A stretch of DNA of 64,000 nucleotides from Theionarchaea archaeon (GTDB taxonomy: Archaea > Methanobacteriota_B > Thermococci > Methanofastidiosales > SZ-28-30), in contig JACVGT010000025.1 of the NCBI GenBank assembly GCA_018992685.1, positions 1 through 64,000 on the forward strand, read 5' to 3'. The translations under genes and the position numbers were made by a program. This document shows positions 45,669 through 54,573 of this stretch, in pieces (the stretch's first letter is position 1; the number at the start of each line of letters is the position of its first letter). The notes beneath the pieces are model-generated. The model made no database searches and was not told the origin of the DNA. It worked only from the letters and a program-made list of their open reading frames with translations.

Positions 45669-46241
45669 TTATACGCATTCAATCGTGGCGTATCCACTTT
45701 CGGTTACCTTGATTGAGTGGATGTAACTGTTTTTTAGCTTGAGGATTCCCAGCTCTCTTCTCCAATATGCGATCCTCCTAGGACCAGGTAAAGATATCTC
45801 TAAATCAACCTGGGTAGGCTTAGTGAACCCAACGTATAACCCCAAATTTCTTAATAATTCGACAAATTTCGTAAGGCTTTTATCTAATTGTTGTTCTATT
45901 ATGTGCCCTTGGTGTTGTGAAATAATAAGAATACTATAGTACAATTTCAATGCACCGAGAACATCATCAAAACATGAATGAAGCTTTAATGTATTATGGT
46001 TCTCCTTTTCATCTGAATACTCTATAATACAGGTATCTCTCTTACCAACTCGAGAATCCTCAGGATTCCGGAAATAGTTACACTTACAGATTGCAGCATA
46101 TGGTATAAATATATCACTCAAGAGCCATCGAGGAATATATACGCCTTCATGTGTAAGATAGACTTTTCTATTTAGAAGCCATGTACGAACCTTATACCAT
46201 TCGATAGTTTCTTCTTTCAAATCCCAACTCATAATAATCAT
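45669..46241 (-). CDS. Hypothetical protein (190 aa)
   Basis: A 190-residue soluble protein of unknown family with AT-rich codons. It starts MIIMSWDLKEETIEWYK; a GGTATATG TATA element lies just upstream of the ATGs at 46241 and 46232. It contains alternating beta and helical parts and no motif I know. It belongs to the accessory island. Confidence 0.5.
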   Translation of the reverse strand: MIIMSWDLKEETIEWYKVRTWLLNRKVYLTHEGVYIPRWLLSDIFIPYAAICKCNYFRNPEDSRVGKRDTCIIEYSDEKENHNTLKLHSCFDDVLGALKLYYSILIISQHQGHIIEQQLDKSLTKFVELLRNLGLYVGFTKPTQVDLEISLPGPRRIAYWRRELGILKLKNSYIHSIKVTESGYATIECV

Positions 46242-46270
46242 ATACCCCTACATTACTTATATCTTTTTCC

Positions 46271-46428
46271 GATTCGGATTCTGCTCGTACAGTCCCCCCA
46301 TTGAGAAGCGTTATTTCAAGTGTAAAGTGGAGGCCGGAGTCACGGCGCGAATAGGCGTTGTATGATTTCTGATAACCAACTTTATAGAGGTCTGCAAAGC
46401 TTTCTGATACTTCTCTGATTAATTCTGG
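46271..46428 (-). repeat. 158-bp duplicate of the PQQ-propeller gene, non-coding here
   Basis: Near-identical copy (three mismatches) of 42850-43007, lying between two unrelated genes with no flanking homology to the PQQ gene. It is a gene fragment and shows that recombination or insertion has shaped this stretch. Confidence 0.9.
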
Positions 46429-46511
46429 TATTCTTGATCGTGAAGTTTCCTGTCAATTGCTTTTCTAGTTTTTCTTTAAATGTCTTGACAAAATCGCAAA
46501 ATCGAAGTGAA

Positions 46512-47555
46512 TTACAATTGAAAACCTAGGATATTAGTTGGGAAAAGGAAGTTTGCTACATAAACATTTAGAGCATAACCACATGTACATCCGGGGCATT
46601 TTTTCACGAACATCTGCTGAGCCCTTCTCTTGTATTCATCGGACCGAAGGATATTTCTCAATTTGGTTTTTCTGAGATTACCTATCGGATTCAAAACCCA
46701 ACATCCCGAATAAACTTCTCCTCTTGAGCTGAGATATACTGATAGGTAACCATGGGCGCACAGAAATTCTTTAGGAGTACCTTTACAATATGCTCTGACA
46801 TATTCCAGGGCATTGCTGTCTTCGCTGATGATCCAAGGAGTTTCTTTTTTCATCGTTTCAATATGGTCTAATGTCTTATCAACAACTTGTTTATTATCGA
46901 TTGACAATGCTGACATCTCAACTCCCCGAAATTCATATGGATTCTTATCGAGTAAATTTATTCTAAATGATATACCCAGATCCCTGCACACCTCTAGGAG
47001 CATAGGAACCTCTTCAATACTGTACTTGGTTAATGTTGTTGAAATCCTTACATTTATTTTCTTTTTAAGAGTTTTCGCTAACAGGGTTATGGCTTTAATG
47101 CCCAACAGTGAAGCATCATAGGCATACGGAATTCCTCTAATGATGTTGTTTGTTTTTCCTATACCATCAACTGAAATTGATATGTCTGTAATGCCGCTTT
47201 TAACAAGTTCTTCAGCTCTATTACATAGCAAGAGACCATTAGTTTGGATTGCTACCTCTTTGAATCCAAGATTCCGTGCTTCCTTTATCAAAAGGGTGGC
47301 GTCTTCCCTCAAAAGAGGTTCACCACCAGTAAATTTAATAACTCGTATCCCCACATCTCTCATTTGATTCATGATATTCTGAAGTTCCTCAGTACTCAAT
47401 TCATTTGTGTGTTTTGTTTTCCATGTATTGCATGTGATGCAATGACCATTACAATTTTCAGTGATTTTTATTTTTGCAGCATACGGGTGAATGGGAATTA
47501 CTCCTAGCAGTTTATTGAAGTATTGGCTAAAGTAGAGCAATGACCTAACAACCAT
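46512..47555 (-). CDS. Radical SAM protein with SPASM-like C-terminus
   Basis: A 347-residue radical SAM enzyme. The cluster motif CNGHCITC (Cys35, Cys39, Cys42) is followed by TGGEPLLR, QTNGLLL and a C-terminal SPASM-type set (CAHGYL, SGCWVLNPIGNL, CPGCTCG). Members of this group often modify peptides or proteins, for example in RiPP synthesis. No precursor peptide is obvious beside it, though the small genes downstream deserve a look. AT-rich codon use suggests recent transfer. A TATA box (AAGTATATAGG) precedes the start. Confidence 0.88.
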   Translation of the reverse strand: MVVRSLLYFSQYFNKLLGVIPIHPYAAKIKITENCNGHCITCNTWKTKHTNELSTEELQNIMNQMRDVGIRVIKFTGGEPLLREDATLLIKEARNLGFKEVAIQTNGLLLCNRAEELVKSGITDISISVDGIGKTNNIIRGIPYAYDASLLGIKAITLLAKTLKKKINVRISTTLTKYSIEEVPMLLEVCRDLGISFRINLLDKNPYEFRGVEMSALSIDNKQVVDKTLDHIETMKKETPWIISEDSNALEYVRAYCKGTPKEFLCAHGYLSVYLSSRGEVYSGCWVLNPIGNLRKTKLRNILRSDEYKRRAQQMFVKKCPGCTCGYALNVYVANFLFPTNILGFQL

Positions 47556-47589
47556 CGTTGTATAATGAATTCTATACCTATATACTTTT

Positions 47590-48036
47590 CCATGTTCGCA
47601 AATATTAGCAAGGATTACAGAATCGTAAGACTCTAGGAAATTCTAGTAAAACAATTCATTTTCATGATTTCCTGCCAAAATCTTTCGAAAATGTCACTAT
47701 TTTCAAAAAAGGTAAAAGGAAATATCTCTGGCAATTTATGTACACAGGATAACGAGTGAAATAAGTAGGATTACATCTCCGGAGACTATCAATAGTCTCG
47801 TGAGCCTTTGCTTCTATAGGTAGAGCATTGAACCTAGTCGGAAATAGTGCTGACCATTCACCTTGGCAAAATAGCTGAGGAGTACTAAAATATCAATATT
47901 GTTTTCTTCTTGATTATCAATATTGCCAATCCAGCGAAGAATATTTAAAACTAGAAGATCAGTTTCCTTTTAAGTAAAGAGTGCTTAGATAGAAGTACAA
48001 GTTGCCGCAGGAGATGATAGACTGCAGAAAAAAGCT
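47590..48036. other. AT-rich intergenic stretch
   Basis: About 450 bases with no supported gene. A short GGTAGAGC stretch near 47820 recalls a tRNA D-arm but no tRNA can be folded around it. Confidence 0.4.
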
Positions 48037-48348
48037 TTGTATAAAACAGGGTCTATTCTCATAGGGATAATACTGGTGGTGGGAATGATTCTGGATACGT
48101 ACGTAGAAAGAAGCATTTCTAGCCTAGATCTAGATTCATTGCATGACTTAGAAACTTGGTCTAAATTTTTTATCCAGAAAGGGGAAGGTCCATCGGATCA
48201 ATATGAGTTAATTGCAGAAACTTACGCTGATATCATCAGAGATGGGATTCAATTCCTTACTCCTTCCTGGATCACAACATTCCTGACCATTACAGGCGTC
48301 TTCCTTCTAGCGTGGTTCAGTTATAAGGTTGGTGTTTTGAGTAAATGA
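48037..48348 (+). CDS. Small two-helix membrane protein
   Basis: A 103-residue frame with TTG start, two membrane helices (SILIGIILVVGMIL and WITTFLTITGVFLLAW) and an acidic loop. The frame opens at 47989, with no ATG. Unrecognised; could be truncated at its 5' end. Confidence 0.45.
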   Translation: MYKTGSILIGIILVVGMILDTYVERSISSLDLDSLHDLETWSKFFIQKGEGPSDQYELIAETYADIIRDGIQFLTPSWITTFLTITGVFLLAWFSYKVGVLSK

Positions 48349-48366
48349 GAGAAGATCTTTTCTTTC

Positions 48367-48522
48367 ATGCAGAAGAAGAAGGTGGAGTTTTTTCTGCTGA
48401 GAATGGTGGCGAGTTTCAGATCGTTTAGGACGATAATGGAAATGGCAAAAATCGCCTTACAGCCAAAACTGGCAAATAGATATATCGACGATGTTATCAC
48501 GGCATTAGATGCTTCCATCTGA
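48367..48522 (+). CDS. Possible small helical protein (51 aa)
   Basis: An ATG frame of 51 codons (MQKKKVEFFLLRMVASF...YIDDVITALDASI) with a basic first half and helical character. There is no strong ribosome site. It lies 19 bases after the preceding gene and could be cotranscribed. Confidence 0.33.
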   Translation: MQKKKVEFFLLRMVASFRSFRTIMEMAKIALQPKLANRYIDDVITALDASI

Positions 48523-48606
48523 AGTAGTAGGGAATTCTATGCATCTTCAAGCCTATGCTGTCAACCCAGAACAATCTCTCGCTTAAGATACAGCGCAACC
48601 TTCTAA

Positions 48607-48867
48607 TTCAGTGAGGTCACAGTCAAAGATGATGCTATGACCCAGAGAATTGTCGTAGGGACCGGAGAATCCTTGGACATCATGGATCATCATGATTTAT
48701 GGCGATTGCTCAAGGAAGCTTTCAGGACACCTGTTGTCTGCAGTGAATGTTAGATCGTGGTACAGGTGTGTAACATTACCTCCTTGGAGACTCCCCAGGA
48801 TCTGGTGAATCTCCTATCTTCTCTGGATAAGACATGGAACCTGATTAGACATCACATCGGTCAGTAG
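48607..48867 (+). pseudogene. UAG-interrupted coding remnant
   Basis: A frame from the ATG at 48637 (MTQRIVVGTGES...) runs to an in-frame TAG at 48751, then continues with good coding quality (IVVQVCNITSLETPQDLVNLL) to a TAG at 48865. Either a decayed gene fragment or, less likely, readthrough. Not assigned to a family. Confidence 0.33.
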
Positions 48868-48885
48868 ATGGCTCAAAAATTGTAA

Positions 48886-49002
48886 TGGCACGGTGCCACA
48901 AATTGGCCTTTTGAGATGGCACCGTGCTGCTCATTGAGTGATTTTACATCAAAATGAGCCCAGATTCAAGGAAAATGTAGTGAAGAAGATGGCACTGTGC
49001 CA
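48886..49002. promoter_or_regulatory. Three palindromic sites before the recombinase gene
   Basis: TGGCACNGTGCCA occurs perfectly at 48886-48898 and 48990-49002 and partly (TGGCACCGTGC) at 48917-48928. Start-to-start distances are 31 and 73 bases, about three and seven DNA turns, so the sites face the same side of the helix. Between them, GCTCATT...AATGAGC (48929-48959) forms another inverted repeat. They may be operators for the recombinase gene or its binding/attachment sites. Confidence 0.6.
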
Positions 49003-49093
49003 ATCAAACCTCCTTGGATAACTGAATTCAAAAGTTTTAACAATTCCAAGTATCGTGTAAGCCTTGGCAGCAATCAAATTACTGAAAGTGAGA

Positions 49094-50425
49094 ATGAAAA
49101 AAGGAAAAGTTGTTAGGGATCAAAACAAGTTAACTCAAGCCGAGGGAGCGCTTCTGAAGTTGGTGTTAAGAGCCCACCAAAACATTTATAAAGGGCAGGT
49201 GGTTCCAGGGTGTATGTTGTATGACTTTGACCGCCGCCTTGAAAGCATGAAAAAAAAGATAAGGGGGCTTGAGGAAAAAGAGAATGCTGAGATCATCTTG
49301 AAGTTTCTCAATCAGCTCTTTGCAGAAGGGTTGTCAAAGCCCAGGGTCTTGAAGTATGCCACTCATCTCAAAGTGATATCAGAGAAAATGGGCAAGAACT
49401 TCTCAGAGATAGAAAAGGATGATCTAATTTGGTATTTATCAGAGTTGGAACAATCTGACTATTCTGCTCAAACAAAAAGAGACTACAAGGTGGTTCTCAA
49501 ACGATTCTTTCCATACATTGGGAAAGGGGAGCTGGTATCGGATATAAAGACGACTTTAAGAGGAAATAAGAAGACACTGCCAGAGGAGCTACTAACAAAG
49601 AAGGATGTGGAAACATTGATTGAGGCTGCAAAACATCCTCGAGATAAGGCTCTCATCGGCATTCTGTATGAGGGAGGATTGAGGATAGGAGAACTGACAA
49701 GTCTCAAGATTAAGAATGTGCAATTTGATGAACATGGTGCTGTCTTAAAGGTTCGGGGTAAAACGGGGGAACGACGGGTAAGAGTTGTGTTGTTTGCTTC
49801 TTCACTGGCAAAATGGATGGAAATGCATCCTGAGGGCGACAACAAGGAAGCACCCCTCTGGGTTAATCTGTCGAATAATTACAGGAAAAAGGGAATAACA
49901 TATGAAGGGTTATACCAGAAGCTCAAGAGGATTGCCAAGAAGGCAGGGATAAAGAAGAAGTTGAATTTTCACAATTTCAGGCATTCCAGGGCCACCCACC
50001 TGGCTCAGCAATTGACAGAGGCCCAGATGAACGTGTACTTTGGGTGGGTCCAGGGAAGTGATATGCCAGCTACATATGTGCACTTGAGTGGGAGAGATGT
50101 TGATGACAGGATCCTAGAGATCCATGGAGTGAAACCCAAAGACAACGACAAGGATGACCAGTTAAAACCTCAGGTGTGCCCCCGGTGCAAGTACATCAAT
50201 TCACCTGTTAGCCGATATTGTGGAAGGTGTGGGACAGTCCTTGATGAGAAGGAACGATTGAGAATGGAGATGGAGAGCAGGGGATTAACGAAGGGCTTCC
50301 CAGATATAGGTGTTGAGGATGCTGGGGTATTGGAGGGGATGAAGAAGTTCAGAGATGTGCTGGAATTGCTTGAGAAGCATCCGGATCTGTTCAAGAAAAT
50401 GAGAACACTGCTGGAAGGGACGTGA
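49094..50425 (+). CDS. Tyrosine recombinase/integrase with C-terminal zinc ribbon
   Basis: A 443-residue site-specific recombinase. The N-terminal SAM-like DNA-binding part covers about 60-160; the catalytic domain has Arg197 (GGLRIGEL), Lys223, His293 and Arg296 (HNFRHSR) and nucleophile Tyr328 (TYVHL). The C-terminus holds a zinc ribbon (CPRC ... CGRC, about 362-386) and a helical tail, an architecture seen in archaeal integrases. It is likely the mobility gene of the AT-rich island. I prefer the ATG at 49094 (GTGAG site); a TTG lies at 49064. Confidence 0.9.
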   Translation: MKKGKVVRDQNKLTQAEGALLKLVLRAHQNIYKGQVVPGCMLYDFDRRLESMKKKIRGLEEKENAEIILKFLNQLFAEGLSKPRVLKYATHLKVISEKMGKNFSEIEKDDLIWYLSELEQSDYSAQTKRDYKVVLKRFFPYIGKGELVSDIKTTLRGNKKTLPEELLTKKDVETLIEAAKHPRDKALIGILYEGGLRIGELTSLKIKNVQFDEHGAVLKVRGKTGERRVRVVLFASSLAKWMEMHPEGDNKEAPLWVNLSNNYRKKGITYEGLYQKLKRIAKKAGIKKKLNFHNFRHSRATHLAQQLTEAQMNVYFGWVQGSDMPATYVHLSGRDVDDRILEIHGVKPKDNDKDDQLKPQVCPRCKYINSPVSRYCGRCGTVLDEKERLRMEMESRGLTKGFPDIGVEDAGVLEGMKKFRDVLELLEKHPDLFKKMRTLLEGT

Positions 50426-50503
50426 TATAATTTGGGCTATTTCCCCCCATCTTTATTAGTGAGAGGAGAATCATAGAACTAGACCACATATCTTTCGTAT
50501 TGT

Positions 50504-52786
50504 ATGAGCAGCCTTTATATACTTAGATTTCAATCTCCAAATATGTTATATAGTGCCATACTCTTCGCGGTGTTTTTATTCTTCGTCTCTATATGCGTTA
50601 GATTGTTCATGAAGGTTAAAAAGTGGAAGTTGATTTTAATTGATATCATTTGTTTCGCAATAATCGCTTCTACTACTGCTTACTACATTTTCCCAAAAGA
50701 CACAAAGTCTGAGGATATCTACGTTTTCCTGAATGTATATTTCGATGACCGCGGGGAAAACGACTATGATGAGAATGGAAAGGTACAACAAGTTTTCCTT
50801 CTTTATCAAGAAGACCACACAAGGGTCCTGATGTATTGCTGTTGCGTTCATCACCCCCAAGACATCGATTTTCGGCTGCTTCTTGAATATTGGAATCCCT
50901 ATTCACTAAGCATGGATTTCCCGCAGAACGAAACTCTCAAATTTTTTATAATCCCTTTAGATAATTATAGTGACCGAGACCTTCTTTTTCGATCTGAAGA
51001 TGATCTAGAAAAGGAATTTCCTGATTTCCAGATGACCCGCGATCCTAATAAAGAAACGGGATATTTTAGTATGTCATCTGTTGAAGATAAGATCATGGAA
51101 AGAAATTTCTGGATTTGCTTTGATGTTGAGCCATTAGAATTTGGAACGCAGGCATATGTCCATGTCAAATTTAATAGTTGGTTGCCTGCTGACTTAATTT
51201 CACTGTGGGTCGATGAAAAACATGATATAGTTCTCAGTTTTCCTCCGGGAAAACCATCCACTGACCATGTGAACTTTGATGTCTATGGAAAATTTCAGGA
51301 ATGTACGATCAAAGTCAGAGAGACTAAACGATTCAATGAAGCTTGGTTCGTAGCAGTATTCGCAACTTTGATTACTATGACATCCTATTATCCCAGTATT
51401 AATAGAGAGAACGGCCAAACTGGAGAAATGCATGAAAGAGGACACCTAAATCCCGAAATATCCCCTTTCTTGATTTCTCTTATCTCTGCAATATTTGTGT
51501 TCATTATTTCTTCAAGAGATAATTTTGTCGATAATAGCGACAATACTCGATATATGCTTAGTGCTCTTGTGCAAAGCGAAGCAGCAATCATTGCTATTTT
51601 TGTGACGATAGGGCTCGTCGGGGTGCAACTGGCAGGAGTTTATTCTCCTGCATTAGCGAAAGCTTTCAGAACAAGCAATGGGCTCAAAGGACTCGTTTTT
51701 CTGTATATTTTTTCGATATCCTTAGGGCTTTATATTCTTGGAGCGCATGATTCAACTCCGGCAATCTACATCAGACTTTGTTTTTCTCTTGGAGTTTTCT
51801 GTTTTGTAGCTTTTGCTCTTTATGCATTTGACGCGATTGAAATGACCGAACCTACCCGATTCATCGAGAAACAGTGCCAAAAGATTAATGGATGTAATAT
51901 TTTCCAGAAAGATGATCCTATTCAATCCATTTTCGATATTATAGGAGCGCTGATACGGAAATATGATGAAAGAACGGCAATATACGGATTAGACAAAATG
52001 GGAGAAGGAATTGAACTTATGTTGAAAAATGAGAAGTTCGAGAAAAAGGAGGAAATCGAAGTCTCAAATAAGATCCGCTTTGCATTCAAGGATATCGGTA
52101 TATTGGCATTTCATCAAGGAAATGAGAATGTGGTACTCGAGGTTTTAGAACGTCTCGAGAGTATAGGCAATATAGCAATAGAAAATGATCTTGAAATAGT
52201 GGCTCGGAAATCTGCAGAATCTCTTGGGTCGATTGGAGAGACCATTGTCACCAAGCAGTTCTTAGAAGAGAGAATGGATGACAGCCTAGTAGCCTACAAT
52301 ATCCAGGAAACTGAGAAAATTGCTTTGTCTGCTTTGGAGAAGGGATACAAAGCAGCAACTGTTGCGACGAGAAAGCTTGGAATAATTGGAGAAATTGCTA
52401 TCAAGAGAGGATTTGGGAATGTAACACATGATATAATCGAGTCATTGGAAGAAATCACGAAGAGTGCTGGAAAAAGGAAAGGGAAGACAAATAAGAGTGG
52501 GATAGTGATATCAAATATTGAGCTGGATAGAACCATAGGAGGTGCAGTCGAATACATTAATAGTATTGCGAAGAATGCTGTTGAATTAAAATACGAGGAT
52601 ATAAGCGAGCACGCAATTCACTCTCTTGAGGCAGTAATTGACTGCGTTCTCATGATTGATCATAGCTACACAGCCAAACAAGTTAGAGAACAAATAGAGA
52701 AAACAAAGCACGCAGTACAAAAGGAGAAAAACAGAAGTTTATCATTAGACTTGGAAGAGATCCTTAGAAAGCTTGATTCTGCTTGA
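50504..52786 (+). CDS. Large membrane protein with DUF2254-like core and helical repeats
   Basis: A 760-residue protein in three parts: two N-terminal membrane helices with an extracellular beta domain (about 75-275), four central helices (about 285-450; the block SALVQSEAAIIAIFVTIGLVGVQL resembles DUF2254), and a cytosolic C-terminal half of repeated amphipathic helices (IGNIAIEND, LGSIGETIV, LGIIGEIAI) like HEAT/ARM repeats. A sensor or pore with a cytosolic scaffold is a reasonable guess. It follows the integrase by 78 bases. Confidence 0.6.
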   Translation: MSSLYILRFQSPNMLYSAILFAVFLFFVSICVRLFMKVKKWKLILIDIICFAIIASTTAYYIFPKDTKSEDIYVFLNVYFDDRGENDYDENGKVQQVFLLYQEDHTRVLMYCCCVHHPQDIDFRLLLEYWNPYSLSMDFPQNETLKFFIIPLDNYSDRDLLFRSEDDLEKEFPDFQMTRDPNKETGYFSMSSVEDKIMERNFWICFDVEPLEFGTQAYVHVKFNSWLPADLISLWVDEKHDIVLSFPPGKPSTDHVNFDVYGKFQECTIKVRETKRFNEAWFVAVFATLITMTSYYPSINRENGQTGEMHERGHLNPEISPFLISLISAIFVFIISSRDNFVDNSDNTRYMLSALVQSEAAIIAIFVTIGLVGVQLAGVYSPALAKAFRTSNGLKGLVFLYIFSISLGLYILGAHDSTPAIYIRLCFSLGVFCFVAFALYAFDAIEMTEPTRFIEKQCQKINGCNIFQKDDPIQSIFDIIGALIRKYDERTAIYGLDKMGEGIELMLKNEKFEKKEEIEVSNKIRFAFKDIGILAFHQGNENVVLEVLERLESIGNIAIENDLEIVARKSAESLGSIGETIVTKQFLEERMDDSLVAYNIQETEKIALSALEKGYKAATVATRKLGIIGEIAIKRGFGNVTHDIIESLEEITKSAGKRKGKTNKSGIVISNIELDRTIGGAVEYINSIAKNAVELKYEDISEHAIHSLEAVIDCVLMIDHSYTAKQVREQIEKTKHAVQKEKNRSLSLDLEEILRKLDSA

Positions 52787-52980
52787 GAAGTACTCAAGAC
52801 TGTCAGATTTCTATCAATCTATCGATAGAGAGTAGCTGAACAGAGACTACTCAACACGGGCTGATAGAGAAAAATGCCATGGAGCACTGGATCAATGTCC
52901 TTATTCTCTTAATTCTGCTACTCATGCTTTATGATCTCACATTCGAAAGTTGTGCTGACTCATCAAGACAAGAAAAACGG

Positions 52981-53011
52981 AAAAATAAAAAAGGTGGCAG
53001 CATATGCTGCC
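52981..53011 (-). terminator. Hairpin terminator, copy A
   Basis: A perfect 16-base palindrome (GGCAGCATATGCTGCC, 52996-53011) lies eight bases after the stop codon on the minus strand and is followed by a T-rich run. This is a classic stem-loop terminator, unlike the hairpin-free T-tracts elsewhere in the window. Confidence 0.7.
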
Positions 53012-53018
53012 TGCAAAA

Positions 53019-53348
53019 TCACTGCTCAGGATCTGCCCCTAGTTCCATTATGGCCAGAGCCATACTCCTGACCACAATGTCACCGCTCATTGCGATCTTC
53101 TGGAGCCACTCCTTGTTCTCCTCGTCTGCCTCGTCAGTATCATCACTGCATTCCCACAAAGATTCATGAGCCCGGACATCCTTGACCAGACGCCTGTACA
53201 ACTGTGCTTCAGAGAGGATTTTCCTGAATTGTTTCACCAGCCAGATAAAGGTCTGATTCTTATTCCCTGTGCTGAAGTGGCTCATGATCTTGCGGAACTC
53301 CTTTTCCGTGTCTTTATCCACCACAAAACTGAGACGTTGTGTACGCAT
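53019..53348 (-). CDS. Ribbon-helix-helix-like small protein, copy A
   Basis: A 109-residue protein. The N-terminal RTQRLSFVVDKDTEKEFRKI block fits a ribbon-helix-helix (strand then helix) DNA-binding pattern; the middle is helical and the C-terminus is acidic then hydrophobic (VVRSMALAIMELGADPEQ). It is the intact version of the frameshifted copy at 55094-55372. Possible repressor of the duplicated locus. Confidence 0.65.
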   Translation of the reverse strand: MRTQRLSFVVDKDTEKEFRKIMSHFSTGNKNQTFIWLVKQFRKILSEAQLYRRLVKDVRAHESLWECSDDTDEADEENKEWLQKIAMSGDIVVRSMALAIMELGADPEQ

Positions 53349-53386
53349 GGTATCCCATCCATAATTGAATATTGCAGCCATTGGTC

Positions 53387-53497
53387 TCACATGACGGCAC
53401 CGATGGAGTCAATGAGCATGTGCCAGAAGACACCGTTCTGGACGAAGATGGCAAACTGGACAATGAAGGGAGCATCAGGGTTTAAATTCAATTTCTC
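53387..53497 (-). pseudogene. 3' fragment of the small membrane-protein gene
   Basis: Reads as the last 36 residues (EKLNLNPDAPFIVQF...DSIGAVM) of the 140-residue protein at 55412-55834, then homology stops at the edge of the duplication. It is a truncated gene. Confidence 0.8.
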
Positions 53498-53523
53498 AGG
53501 ATTATTGCGTGATTGTCCTATTG

Positions 53524-53904
53524 TTATGATTCCCAAAATGGGCAATACTGCCTGCTGATTGGCTTTCTGTGCAGTTTTCGCTTGATTTGTATTTTATATT
53601 TTTTCTTTTCAGTCATTCTTTCTTTCATTTGTCCTAAGGATATTAGAATAATTATAACTCCACCTACTGCAAGCGAACAATAGAAAAAGTTTATATCTGA
53701 CCCTGGAAGAGGTTTCCTAAAAATGCCGTAATAAGAAACTGAAAAACCTGCATAAATTCCACATATACAAAGAAAGAAATAATACATATCCAGAACTATC
53801 TCGTTAATTGATATCAATTTTCCCTTTGTAAAGAGAATTATGAATTTGATAAACACCAATACTAAGAGAAGGATTATTAGAATCAATGTGGGATTATGAG
53901 GCAT
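53524..53904 (-). CDS. Small membrane protein (126 aa)
   Basis: Three hydrophobic helices followed by a strongly basic tail (KERMTEKKKYKIQIKRKLHRK). AT-rich codons. Unrecognised. Last gene of a three-gene operon; its start overlaps the preceding gene by 11 bases. Confidence 0.52.
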   Translation of the reverse strand: MPHNPTLILIILLLVLVFIKFIILFTKGKLISINEIVLDMYYFFLCICGIYAGFSVSYYGIFRKPLPGSDINFFYCSLAVGGVIIILISLGQMKERMTEKKKYKIQIKRKLHRKPISRQYCPFWES

Positions 53905-54325
53905 TTGATTGTTCCCTCCTTTCGATGATGTGGAAATTGGAATTATTAACCAGATTTGAATATCTGAGTAATATCTTCAAATTTTCTAGTAGGATATTAT
54001 CTACATACTCTAGTTCAAGCTGTATTCCCATCCCAAACTCATTATACCATTTTTTATACTCTAGAAAAGCTCCTTTGATCTTTTCACACGTTCTATCTAG
54101 ACTCTCTTCATCAAACCTTATCCTGGTTTGCTCATTCAAACAGTATTCGACATCCTTTATCAAATCTTCAATCAGAGGATACACTCTATTGATATGAGAT
54201 CCAATCTTCTGCCTCATTTCAATTTTTCTTTGATGCCTAAATCTGATCTCTTCAACGGAGATTTCGATTATCAGATTTCGTAGAGCTGATAATAGTACTT
54301 TTAAGACTTCGATTACAGCATTCAT
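53894..54325 (-). CDS. Helical protein of unknown function (143 aa)
   Basis: A 143-residue all-helical soluble protein (MNAVIEVLKVLLSALRN..., many Glu/Lys heptads, one Cys pair). Overlaps its upstream neighbour by four bases (ATGA) and its downstream neighbour by 11, so all three are translated together. No family recognised. Confidence 0.52.
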   Translation of the reverse strand: MNAVIEVLKVLLSALRNLIIEISVEEIRFRHQRKIEMRQKIGSHINRVYPLIEDLIKDVEYCLNEQTRIRFDEESLDRTCEKIKGAFLEYKKWYNEFGMGIQLELEYVDNILLENLKILLRYSNLVNNSNFHIIERREQSNAS

Positions 54326-54573
54326 TTCAGACCACCTAATGCCTTTCTCTCTATTAGGAAATTGAGAACGCGAGAATAATCTCTGGGGAGTTTCATTTTA
54401 GAATATCCTATGAGATGATAATCTATTGAAATTTCCCGAGTTTTGAAGGTTCTTGTCTTGCTTTCTATTAGAAATCTTATGATTGACAGTATATCCCCTT
54501 CATCATTATTATCGTCCTCCCTCTTCATCAAATATGTTCTCTTCAGAGGTTTTGCATTAAATCCCGGATCCAT
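54322..54573 (-). CDS. Small winged-helix-like protein (83 aa)
   Basis: A basic 83-residue protein with a helix-turn-helix-like middle (SIIRFLIESKTRTFKTREIS...SRVLNFLIERKALGG), close to a winged-helix pattern. First gene of the three-gene operon, so it may regulate it. TATA-like elements lie upstream near 54640-54660. Confidence 0.5.
   Translation of the reverse strand: MDPGFNAKPLKRTYLMKREDDNNDEGDILSIIRFLIESKTRTFKTREISIDYHLIGYSKMKLPRDYSRVLNFLIERKALGGLK

Larger units (their letters stand above)
52981..53497. repeat. Duplicated 0.5-kb segment, copy A
   Basis: About 517 bases that match 54988-55522 at high identity. It carries a complete RHH-like gene, its terminator, and only the last 36 codons of the neighbouring membrane-protein gene. 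So copy A is the partial duplicate. Confidence 0.9.

Noticed and set aside
47815..47860. tRNA-like GGTAGAGC stretch
   Set aside because: Looks like a D-arm, but no acceptor, anticodon or T-arm stems can be paired around it.
52879..53169. 96-codon plus-strand frame
   Set aside because: It is antisense to the RHH-like gene and its terminator.
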